From Chlorobiaceae bacterium (GTDB lineage: Bacteria; Bacteroidota; Chlorobiia; Chlorobiales; Chlorobiaceae), in contig JAFGER010000008.1 in NCBI GenBank assembly GCA_016931495.1, positions 1-41,221 on the forward strand: 41,221 nucleotides of DNA, read 5' to 3'. The translations under genes and the position numbers were made by a program. The notes below the pieces were generated by a model that saw nothing but the letters and a program-made list of their open reading frames with translations, made no database searches and was not told where the DNA came from. Shown one piece after another: positions 8,636 through 15,761 of this stretch (positions are counted from its first letter, which is position 1; the number at the start of each line of letters is the position of its first letter).

Positions 8636-8884
8636 AGTGCCTCTGGAAACCCACGCCAGTTGCGGCTCTCTGGCGCGAAAACCGGAGGATCGGTAATTTT
8701 CAGTAATGCCAAGGGACAATTGGTCTGTTTTCAAGAGTGTGAATATCAGTAACGTTTTGCAAATCAATATGTTACAGCTCAACCGGAGGATCCCGCTCTG
8801 GCTATTTCCCCGTATCGCTATAAACCATAATACATTAAGTCGCTTTTTTCTGGTTTTGAGATGAGCTGAAAATTATCCTCCGGT
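8636..8884 (-). promoter_or_regulatory. Leader region of CRISPR array A
   Basis: 249 bp without a gene between the last repeat of array A and the cas1 relic, the same length as the leader of array B. It holds three copies of an ACCGGAGGAT motif: 8681-8690 and 8782-8791 direct, and inverted at about 8875-8885. The outer copies extend into an imperfect inverted repeat, 8678-8703 against 8866-8886. I could not assign a promoter with confidence. Confidence 0.55.
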
Positions 8885-9151
8885 TTACCACTCCGTCCGG
8901 TACGGTTCATACTCAGGCCGGGTGCCGTCGAGTACCTCTTTCATTTTCTGCGCCTGCATTTCCATGTGCCGACGGATGTTCATCGTCTTCCCGCTTGACG
9001 GGTCAAGAGCATCCTCCCACATCCTCTGCTCGAACACGGCCAGAAATGTTTCTCTCGCTTCATCCAGCAAAAAGAATCCACTCTTGTCTTTACGATAATA
9101 AAAATCCTTGTTTCTCAGAATCCCTTTGTCCTGTGGAGAAAGAAAACCGAT
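8885..9151 (-). pseudogene. cas1: Relic of a cas1 (probably RT-cas1) 3' end
   Basis: The frame reads ILRNKDFYY, then ETFLAVFEQRMWEDALDP, MNIRRHMEMQAQKMKEVL and EYEPYRTEW, closely matching the C-terminus of the intact RT-Cas1 at 13169 (ILRKKDFYY, TFLSVFERRMWENAVD, MNIRRHMEWQVHKLKDVL, EYEPYRTIG). Upstream the frame continues as IGFLSPQDKG, which aligns to IGFLHAEDKG of the intact protein, about 26 residues further N-terminal there, so an internal in-frame segment is lost. No RT domain and no remaining Cas1 is present; the E and D catalytic residues are gone. It sits beside array A exactly as the intact gene sits beside array B. Confidence 0.88.
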
Positions 9152-9170
9152 GCCGTGGCAGCGAGCAGTT

Positions 9171-10031
9171 TCAAGTCATCGAGACAATTCGCAAGAGTGT
9201 CGCAAGCTTATCGGCAAAGAACGGAACACTCCACAGTTTGAGGCTTTGCTGGTATGCGGGCGGCAGGAACGGGGCGACATCCTGCGCGGCATCAGACCAG
9301 TTTATGGAAGCGATGGTTTCGTTCATTGCGGTGTCGAGCCAAGCCCCGCTGACGACTTGTTGCTTTCCCGCCCACGGGCCGTACTGGTTCAGGGCGTTTT
9401 CAAGAAGTTGCAGATTCGGAGAAACATTCTGGCTGACATACCATCCGAAGTCGAACCAGTCGCGTCCCTTGATAGAGGGGCGGCAAAGGAGTGCATGAAT
9501 CTTGAGGGAGAAATTGCTTGAGAGTGTCTGGGCGCAGAGTTCAAAATCGAGCGGAAAATCGAGATAACGGTATTCAAAATCCGAACCGTCAGGTGGCTGG
9601 GTATCGATTTCGAGCTTGACCTTCAATTTGCGCCCGCTTTGCGATTCGTAAAACGAAAGATTGAGCTGACGCGCAAATGAGTCGTCCTTCAGCAATGCCT
9701 GACGCACGGCGCGATCCATCTTCGTGCGATCCACAAGTTCGCACCGGATGCCGAAATCGGCCATGACCTTGCCGAGAGTGTCGAGATAGCTGCTCCACTG
9801 AAACTCCTTGTCAGGGGTACGCAGGATGAAGTCGAGGTTTTCAGAAAATCGTGGCAGCTCGTGCAAAATGCGGAGGGCGGTTCCTCCCTGAAAGGCGGCG
9901 GTCTCGAAAAAACCTCCACGCCACAACCCGTAAAGCGCGACATCCTGAAGAATCTCTTTAAGTGCCTGTTCCTCGTGCATTGCGTCCGGAGCCGCATAAC
10001 GCTCCAGGCGCTTTCGCAGCAGATCGATCAT
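9171..10031 (-). CDS. abiEii: AbiEii/AbiGii-family nucleotidyltransferase toxin
   Basis: A 286-aa toxin of a type IV toxin-antitoxin/abortive-infection system. The DNA-polymerase-beta-like nucleotidyltransferase motif is GGTALRILH followed by RFSENLDF (GG...R.S.DLDF pattern), and a later conserved basic element KIHALLCRPSIKGRDWFDF matches the family K..AL..R...RD..D motif. Relatives transfer nucleotides to tRNA acceptor ends and arrest growth during phage infection. The ATG overlaps the antitoxin stop by 4 bp. The gene ends 19 bp before the cas1 relic begins, so the pair occupies the place where the rest of that cas1 gene would have been. Confidence 0.9.
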   Translation of the reverse strand: MIDLLRKRLERYAAPDAMHEEQALKEILQDVALYGLWRGGFFETAAFQGGTALRILHELPRFSENLDFILRTPDKEFQWSSYLDTLGKVMADFGIRCELVDRTKMDRAVRQALLKDDSFARQLNLSFYESQSGRKLKVKLEIDTQPPDGSDFEYRYLDFPLDFELCAQTLSSNFSLKIHALLCRPSIKGRDWFDFGWYVSQNVSPNLQLLENALNQYGPWAGKQQVVSGAWLDTAMNETIASINWSDAAQDVAPFLPPAYQQSLKLWSVPFFADKLATLLRIVSMT

Positions 10032-10678
10032 CGGGCCAACTCCTTTTGCAGGGACGAGATGAACGCGCCCATGCGTTTGTGCTGATAAACCGGCCTCAAG
10101 CGTTGCAGATGCTCGTTATCAATGACTGAAAGTTCATCCTCATCGATGCGCATTCCTTCGATCAGACTTCCGAGGCCGGGGTAGTCGAGTTTGCGCAAGC
10201 AGAACAGGTCAAGCAGCGCCCGTAACGGTTGCGCTATCAGGCAACTGCGTCCCGCGAAAACTTCCCGATCCACTCCTTCCAGAAAGTAGCCCCTGTTCAG
10301 CGCTAACGGATAGTAGAGAAATTGACCAAAATCGGGAATATCAAGAGTTTGGCGTCGCCGATCCGGCGTGACGGACATCGTAACCGGCGTCGATTCGGGA
10401 ATCCAGCCATGAAAGCTGAGCGCGGTTTCAAACGAGATGTACGATCCGGGAAGGAGCGCTTGCGCCAGCGCGAAAGGGTGTGCCTTGGTCTGCTGCGCGG
10501 CTGATGCGAGCAGGTATCGCCCACGGCGCAAGCGCAGCAGTTCGCCCCGGTTCAACGCGCGGTTCACCAGATTGTACCGGCGTTGCGGCGTACCATCGAG
10601 CAAGCGGGCCAACTGCGCGTCAGTAATCACACGCCCGGCCAGTCCTGCTTTTTGGATGTGTTCTGTCAGCTTGCTCAT
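10028..10678 (-). CDS. abiEi: AbiEi-family antitoxin / transcriptional autorepressor
   Basis: A 216-aa protein with an N-terminal winged-helix (ITDAQLARLLDGTPQRRYNL, NRGELLRLRRGRYLLA) of the AbiEi_4/DUF4095 type and a C-terminal antitoxin domain (YISFETALSFHGWIPESTP, LIAQPLRALLDLFCLRKLDY). Family members repress their own promoter and neutralise AbiEii without direct complex formation. It is first in a two-gene operon, coupled by a 4-bp overlap. Inverted repeats at 10690-10713, just upstream, are candidate binding sites. Confidence 0.9.
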   Translation of the reverse strand: MSKLTEHIQKAGLAGRVITDAQLARLLDGTPQRRYNLVNRALNRGELLRLRRGRYLLASAAQQTKAHPFALAQALLPGSYISFETALSFHGWIPESTPVTMSVTPDRRRQTLDIPDFGQFLYYPLALNRGYFLEGVDREVFAGRSCLIAQPLRALLDLFCLRKLDYPGLGSLIEGMRIDEDELSVIDNEHLQRLRPVYQHKRMGAFISSLQKELAR

Positions 10679-10689
10679 TAATGCAAGAT

Positions 10690-10713
10690 ACTTTCACATA
10701 TTGAAAGTTTCAA
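10690..10713. promoter_or_regulatory. Overlapping palindromes upstream of abiEi (candidate operator)
   Basis: ACTTTCA (10690-10696) and TGAAAGT (10702-10708) form a perfect 7-bp inverted repeat, and TTGAAAGTTTCAA (10701-10713) is a second, overlapping palindrome. They lie 12-35 bp upstream of the abiEi ATG. AbiEi proteins are known to bind inverted repeats in their own promoter, so this is the likely operator; binding is inferred. Confidence 0.5.
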
Positions 10714-10789
10714 ACATTTTTTACAGAAGAAAAGTAAGTGAGAATGGATGGCTGAAAATTGACAATTGATAATGAAAGAAATCTTGTAG

Positions 10790-10811
10790 GGGCAGGCCCT
10801 TGCGGCTGCCC
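10790..10811. repeat. GGGCAG...CTGCCC hairpin at the trailer of CRISPR array B
   Basis: GGGCAG at 10790-10795 pairs with CTGCCC at 10806-10811 around a GC-rich loop, embedded in GTAGGGGCAGGCCC, a kind of intergenic palindrome common in many bacterial genomes. It ends 2 bp before the outermost repeat of array B and could terminate the leftward pre-crRNA, though no long T-tract follows. Confidence 0.5.
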
Positions 10812-10813
10812 TT

Positions 10814-12919
10814 CCCGCAATACGCTATGCGTGCAATGAAATAGAAAGTCCTCTCCGCTTTGCATGCGATAATCGCAGTGCGGGCATCGTGGTCGCAATA
10901 CGCTATGCGTGCAATGAAATAGAAAGAACTGGGTAGCATATCATTCAAAGAAATGTCTAGATATTGGTCTTGTCGCAATACGCTATGCGTGCAATGAAAT
11001 AGAAAGAATACTGGCGAGTGTCTCTTTTTCTCAGGGCTGTTCCCACAGTCGCAATACGCTATGCGTGCAATGAAATAGAAAGTATCTACCATCAATCAAC
11101 CACTACAGTCCGAGCAAGGCTAATCTTAAGTCGCAATACGCTATGCGTGCAATGAAATAGAAAGCGGAAATGGATACAGGCGACACGGAAGTAACGACAG
11201 AGTCAAACTAGTCGCAATACGCTATGCGTGCAATGAAATAGAAAGCGGTAGAGGAGCAAGTGATCGAGTGTGCAAACACGCTGTCGCAATACGCTATGCG
11301 TGCAATGAAATAGAAAGTTGTGTTGTCGCAGACCCAAGGAGGACAGATCCTGTTTAGTCGCAATACGCTATGCGTGCAATGAAATAGAAAGACGACGACT
11401 TTTCGACGAGATACCGGAAGTACGTTTCTGAGGTGTTGTCGCAATACGCTATGCGTGCAATGAAATAGAAAGGAGGTGAAAGCAATATTCACAACTATAA
11501 ACAGGAGGAAAAATGTCGCAATACGCTATGCGTGCAATGAAATAGAAAGTCCGGATTAGTGCTGACGATGGCGGAACCTGCCCGTGCTGGTCGCAATACG
11601 CTATGCGTGCAATGAAATAGAAAGAGCGGTATGCCGATCCGCCGAAGGATCATCGGTTTGGTCGCAATACGCTATGCGTGCAATGAAATAGAAAGTTCGC
11701 GGCTTCGATGGCGGTCGCCATCGAAGCCGCGAAACGAGATGATATCCGGATCCTCATCGAGGAGAGTCGCAATACGCTATGCGTGCAATGAAATAGAAAG
11801 GCGGGGCAGAAGCGGACGAAAACGGATATGGATATGAAGTCGCAATACGCTATGCGTGCAATGAAATAGAAAGTTTGGTTCAAAAGAGCATTTTCATATG
11901 TTAGTATTTAAAATACCTGATGGTCGCAATACGCTATGCGTGCAATGAAATAGAAAGCAGTGTAAGTATTGCTGCTAGGCCTGTTCATTCTGTTTGTCGC
12001 AATACGCTATGCGTGCAATGAAATAGAAAGTAGACGATTTTGTCGCGGCTATGGGGCAAAGTGAGTTGCAGGTCGCAATACGCTATGCGTGCAATGAAAT
12101 AGAAAGAATGCGGCCCACAAAGCAGAAAAGTATTTTATTTAAAGGGTCGCAATACGCTATGCGTGCAATGAAATAGAAAGTTCCTTTGGATTCCCAATGA
12201 ATAATTTGACCCTGGAGGTTGTCGCAATACGCTATGCGTGCAATGAAATAGAAAGATTTCCACCTCGGTGGTCAGTTGTGTGGTAGAGCACCGTCCAGTC
12301 GCAATACGCTATGCGTGCAATGAAATAGAAAGTGCCTCAATCATTCACATAGGCACCCCGATTCTCTCACAGAAGTCGCAATACGCTATGCGTGCAATGA
12401 AATAGAAAGCGACTGTTGTGGGCGACAGTGCCTCTTTCCTCTTTTGTCGCAATACGCTATGCGTGCAATGAAATAGAAAGTCTTTGCTGGCATACTGATG
12501 TTCGGCATGGTTTTCAGGCGAAGTCGCAATACGCTATGCGTGCAATGAAATAGAAAGCGCCGTAGTCACGCCTGACGCCACGATTGCCGGCAAGTCGCAA
12601 TACGCTATGCGTGCAATGAAATAGAAAGTCACTGCGCTCAATATGACGACCGGTGGCCGAAAGGAGAGTCGCAATACGCTATGCGTGCAATGAAATAGAA
12701 AGCCGGCGCACAGACACTCCTCAAGGGGATGAACGTAAGTCGCAATACGCTATGCGTGCAATGAAATAGAAAGCATTGAACGTACCGTCCGCCTCGAAGA
12801 CCTCATGGGGGAGTCGCAATACGCTATGCGTGCAATGAAATAGAAAGAGGCAAGTCGGTGTCTGAGGTCCGGGCCATGCTGGCTGTCGCAATACGCTATG
12901 CGTGCAATGAAATAGAAAG
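10814..12919 (-). CRISPR. CRISPR array B: 28 repeats, 27 spacers (type III-B)
   Basis: 35-bp repeats start at 10814, 10892, 10972, 11048, 11130, 11211, 11283, 11357, 11438, 11515, 11590, 11661, 11766, 11839, 11923, 11996, 12072, 12146, 12221, 12298, 12375, 12446, 12523, 12594, 12668, 12739, 12813 and 12885. All seem identical except the first (two outer mismatches), which marks the trailer at left; the leader and RT-cas1 are at right. Plus-strand repeats begin GTCGCAATACG and end GAAATAGAAAG. Read leftward, hairpin ACGC-ATA-GCGT is followed directly by ATTGCGAC, fitting Cas6 cleavage with an 8-nt handle. Spacers are 36-49 bp, except one of 70 bp at 11696-11765. Variable spacer length is usual for type III. 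Confidence 0.99.
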
Positions 12920-13168
12920 TGTACCCTTGAAAACGCTTGACTGGCGCGGGTTTGCGGGGGCGATTTCATAGAATCCCCCGTTTTCAGCGATTTCAAGGAA
13001 CATACGTTTGCTTGTCTGTGTCGTCGAGGCTTGTAACATCCTTCAAAATAATCAGTTAGAGCATATCATAGAATCTTTGTGTGGCGTATTTCCTGCATCT
13101 CATTGTTTTTAAATAAAATAGCTACTCTTGTGACTGCCCCGGACCGGTTCGTGAATTATCCTCTGGTT
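12920..13168 (-). promoter_or_regulatory. Leader region of CRISPR array B
   Basis: 249 bp without a gene between the leader-proximal repeat and the stop of RT-cas1. The middle is AT-rich (for example TTTTTAAATAAAATAG near 13107-13122). GATTCTATGA occurs twice on the minus strand. The part next to cas1 (AATTATCCTC-GGTTT) matches the equivalent place in leader A. It should carry the promoter for pre-crRNA and the site where RT-Cas1/Cas2 adds spacers. Confidence 0.65.
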
Positions 13169-15340
13169 TTATCCGATTGTCCTGTACGGCTCATACTCCA
13201 CCCTCTTTCCTTCCAGCACATCCTTGAGCTTGTGCACCTGCCACTCCATGTGCCGCCGGATGTTCATCGCCTTGCCGGTTTGATGATCGACGGCGTTTTC
13301 CCACATGCGGCGCTCGAAAACCGAAAGAAATGTTTTCCGCCCCTCGTTCGACAAAAAGCACCCACCTCTCTGCTCATGATAATAAAAATCCTTCTTTCTG
13401 AGAATTCCTTTGTTGAGCGAGTAGAGCACCAGCGAATCGACAATCGTGCGAAACTCTTCGACAAGATCGTTAACAAGCGCCGGATTCCCCTTGTCTTCTG
13501 CATGGAGAAACCCGATATACGGGTTCATCCCTTTCATCCGCACAAGCGAAAACATATTGGCGTGCAGCAGTGAATAGCCGAAACTGAGCAAGCTGTTGAC
13601 CGGATCGGTCGGAGGCCTGCGAACACGGCGGAACTTGTCAGTGTAAAACGGCAGCTCTTTTTTGAACAGCAGCCCGAACAGCTCGAAATAGAGCGCCGCC
13701 GCCTTGCCTTCGAAGCCTCTGAGCGACTCGATGCTCTCACAGGTCTGCGCCCGGTCGGCAAGGGTGTTCAATGCGTTGAGATGATGGTCGAACCGCTCTT
13801 TCAGCTCCCCGTTATGCTCCCATGCCGTAGCCCGCCGCTTGCGGATCAACGTTCGGGAGTTGTGGATTTTGACTGCCACGATGTTACGCGCGATTTCGAG
13901 AGAAAACGGTTCGTCAAGTGACCGAAGGTACTGAAAACGTTCAGCAGCCGAGTTGTCGGCAGTGGTGGCTTCGAGCCGCCCGAAGTAGGAACCGTGCTGC
14001 GACAGAAAGGTGACCGGGATTTTGTTCCTCATGCAATACTGCATGGCCGGGGTGGTGAGAGCGATGTTGCCGAACACGAGAATCTGCTCGATCCGTCGGA
14101 CAATGACCTCGTTAAGCTGCTGCTCCCCTTTTTCGATACTGAACCGTTCACCATCTTTCCTGAGGATGCTTCCCTGTTCTTGCAAATAGAGAGTGTTCAG
14201 CAGCGGAGAGTAGAGCTTGTCGAGCGCTTGCTTTTTCTCATGCTGGCGCAGACGGTCTTCCTTGACGGTTCTGGCAAGAAAATCCTCTACGGAAACCTGC
14301 TTTTCATCGAGACTTTGCAGCAGCTTTTCGCCAAACTCGGTTTTGAGAAGCTCTTCTTTTGTCAGCCGAACGGTACCAAAGTCCCCGGCTTCAAGCTCGA
14401 ACTCTCCCTTGTCGTTCAGGCCGGTTTTCGGAGCTTTGCGCAGCTTCAGCCTGCCAAGTTTGTCGTACCAGCGTTCGGGGTGCATTTTGGTTGGAAGCAC
14501 CAGCGACCGGATAAAGAGGTAGCCGAGATATTTGAACCCTTCCGAAAAGGTAGTGATGCGCGTTTTCTGGTCGTTGAGGTTGAGCTTGAGTTCGGCAAGA
14601 AGCTCTTCGGAAAGACGAAGCGCAGCTTCCGCTTTCGGTTTTGATTTGCACAGAATGAGGAAGTCGTCGGCAAAGCGCACCAGTTTGAAGCCTTGTTGCT
14701 CGATCTGCTCGTCGAATTTGTCAAGGTAAAGGTTCGCGAGCACCGGCGAGATCGGGCAACCCTGCGGTAAGCCGATACTGTTTTTCATTCGCGGATTGAT
14801 TCCGTCGTGAATTTCAGCCGTGAGCCATGCGTGGAGCAAATGGGCCAGTTCCTTGTCGTCGCAGAGTTTAGCGAACCGTTCCAGCAGCAAGGCGTGATCG
14901 ACGTTGTCGAAAAAGCTGCGAATGTCGGCATCGACAACCCACTGGTAGCCGAGGTTCCGGAGCCGCTCGATTTCACGAGCGGCGGTCATGCGTGACAGGC
15001 CGGGCCGGTAGCCGAAGGTGTTCGCGCCGAGCTCAGACTCGACCAGCGGCATGAGCACCATAGCGGCAGCGGTTTGCGCAACCCTGTCCATGACCGTCGG
15101 AATCAGCAGGGTTCGCACCGATCCATCAGGTTTCATCATGGGGAGTTTCAGGAGTGGCTGAGGCTCATACGTGCCGGTGAGCAGTTGCCTGCCAAGAGCC
15201 TGAAGATGCTCCTCGATGCGCAAGGAGTAGTCGAGAATGGAATTGCCGTCACATCCCGGCATTCCGTCGTTGGATACGACCTTGTTCCATGCCTGGAACA
15301 GGGTTTCCGGTAAAGCCATCTGGTTGTAAAGCCATCCCAT
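13169..15340 (-). CDS. cas1: Reverse transcriptase-Cas1 fusion protein
   Basis: A 723-aa adaptation protein. Residues about 1-300 are a group II intron-like reverse transcriptase: motif A VVDADIRSFF (catalytic D139), then IGLPQGCPISPVLANL (190-205), and the YxDD box as FADD (223-226). A linker follows, and residues about 380-723 are Cas1: GFEGKAAALYFELF (E544), IGFLHAEDKG (H613) and ALVNDLVEEFR (D625), so both metal sites look intact. No N-terminal Cas6 domain is fused; cas6 is separate at 25743. RT-Cas1 proteins of type III systems can acquire spacers from RNA. It is transcribed away from cas2 and toward leader B and array B. No strong Shine-Dalgarno precedes the ATG, so the exact start is moderately sure. 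Confidence 0.97.
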   Translation of the reverse strand: MGWLYNQMALPETLFQAWNKVVSNDGMPGCDGNSILDYSLRIEEHLQALGRQLLTGTYEPQPLLKLPMMKPDGSVRTLLIPTVMDRVAQTAAAMVLMPLVESELGANTFGYRPGLSRMTAAREIERLRNLGYQWVVDADIRSFFDNVDHALLLERFAKLCDDKELAHLLHAWLTAEIHDGINPRMKNSIGLPQGCPISPVLANLYLDKFDEQIEQQGFKLVRFADDFLILCKSKPKAEAALRLSEELLAELKLNLNDQKTRITTFSEGFKYLGYLFIRSLVLPTKMHPERWYDKLGRLKLRKAPKTGLNDKGEFELEAGDFGTVRLTKEELLKTEFGEKLLQSLDEKQVSVEDFLARTVKEDRLRQHEKKQALDKLYSPLLNTLYLQEQGSILRKDGERFSIEKGEQQLNEVIVRRIEQILVFGNIALTTPAMQYCMRNKIPVTFLSQHGSYFGRLEATTADNSAAERFQYLRSLDEPFSLEIARNIVAVKIHNSRTLIRKRRATAWEHNGELKERFDHHLNALNTLADRAQTCESIESLRGFEGKAAALYFELFGLLFKKELPFYTDKFRRVRRPPTDPVNSLLSFGYSLLHANMFSLVRMKGMNPYIGFLHAEDKGNPALVNDLVEEFRTIVDSLVLYSLNKGILRKKDFYYHEQRGGCFLSNEGRKTFLSVFERRMWENAVDHQTGKAMNIRRHMEWQVHKLKDVLEGKRVEYEPYRTIG

Positions 15341-15380
15341 AGCATTGAGAAGTGTAGTTGTTTGGGGATGTTGAAGAAAA

Positions 15381-15402
15381 ATAACAATATTTCTTTTGTT
15401 AT
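15381..15402. promoter_or_regulatory. Inverted repeat between divergent RT-cas1 and cas2
   Basis: ATAACAA (15381-15387) and TTGTTAT (15396-15402) form a perfect 7-bp inverted repeat in the 94-bp divergent intergenic region. The AT-rich surroundings would suit back-to-back promoters, and the repeat could be an operator for both adaptation genes. No regulator is identified. Confidence 0.35.
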
Positions 15403-15434
15403 AGCTTCAAACAGGTTGACCGGGAGAACGTCAT

Positions 15435-15722
15435 ATGATGCGTTTTGTGCTTGTCACCTATGACATCGAAAATGATCGCCGAAGGACGAAAATCCACAAG
15501 CTCCTTGAGGGGTATGGTTCTGCCGTTCAGTACAGTGTGTTCGAGTGTTTCATTTCCGAGGAGGATTACGCAGAGATGAGACTGCGGCTCCAACGGCTGC
15601 TCGACGCCAACCATCCAGAGGACAGCGTTCGCTATTATGTGCTGTGCCGAACCTGCGTCGAACGAGTCGAAATCGACGGAAACAGGGATTTTGAAATTCA
15701 CAGCCCGTTTGTCATTTCGTAA
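15435..15722 (+). CDS. cas2: Cas2 adaptation endoribonuclease-fold protein
   Basis: A 95-aa ferredoxin-fold protein that bridges two Cas1 dimers during spacer integration. The N-terminal strand FVLVTYDIENDRRRTKIHKL contains the conserved Asp of Cas2 (YDI), then LEGYGSAVQYSVFECFIS and YYVLCRTCVERVEIDG follow the family pattern. Length is typical. A GGGAGA element precedes the ATGATG start. It opens the plus-strand operon and is divergent from RT-cas1 across 94 bp. Confidence 0.95.
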   Translation: MMRFVLVTYDIENDRRRTKIHKLLEGYGSAVQYSVFECFISEEDYAEMRLRLQRLLDANHPEDSVRYYVLCRTCVERVEIDGNRDFEIHSPFVIS

Positions 15723-15761
15723 TGATGTATTGATGTCTGTCAATCGAACGGAGACGCTGCA

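Noticed and set aside
9108-9521. Plus-strand frames opposite abiEii
   Set aside because: Shadows; the minus-strand protein has the AbiEii nucleotidyltransferase motifs and a coupled antitoxin gene.
10814-12919. Plus-strand transcription of the arrays (repeat ending GAAATAGAAAG)
   Set aside because: Degenerate terminal repeats are at the left, cas1 and the leader-like regions at the right, and the leftward repeat ends ATTGCGAC right after the hairpin, fitting a type III handle.
10721-12996. Short minus- and plus-strand frames with repeated peptides such as FLFHCTHSVLR and FYFIARIAYCD
   Set aside because: They are translations of the CRISPR repeats and not genes.
13169-14300. Group II intron, retron or diversity-generating retroelement
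   Set aside because: The RT is fused in frame to a complete Cas1 and flanked by cas2 and CRISPR arrays; no intron RNA domain V, msr/msd or template repeat was seen.
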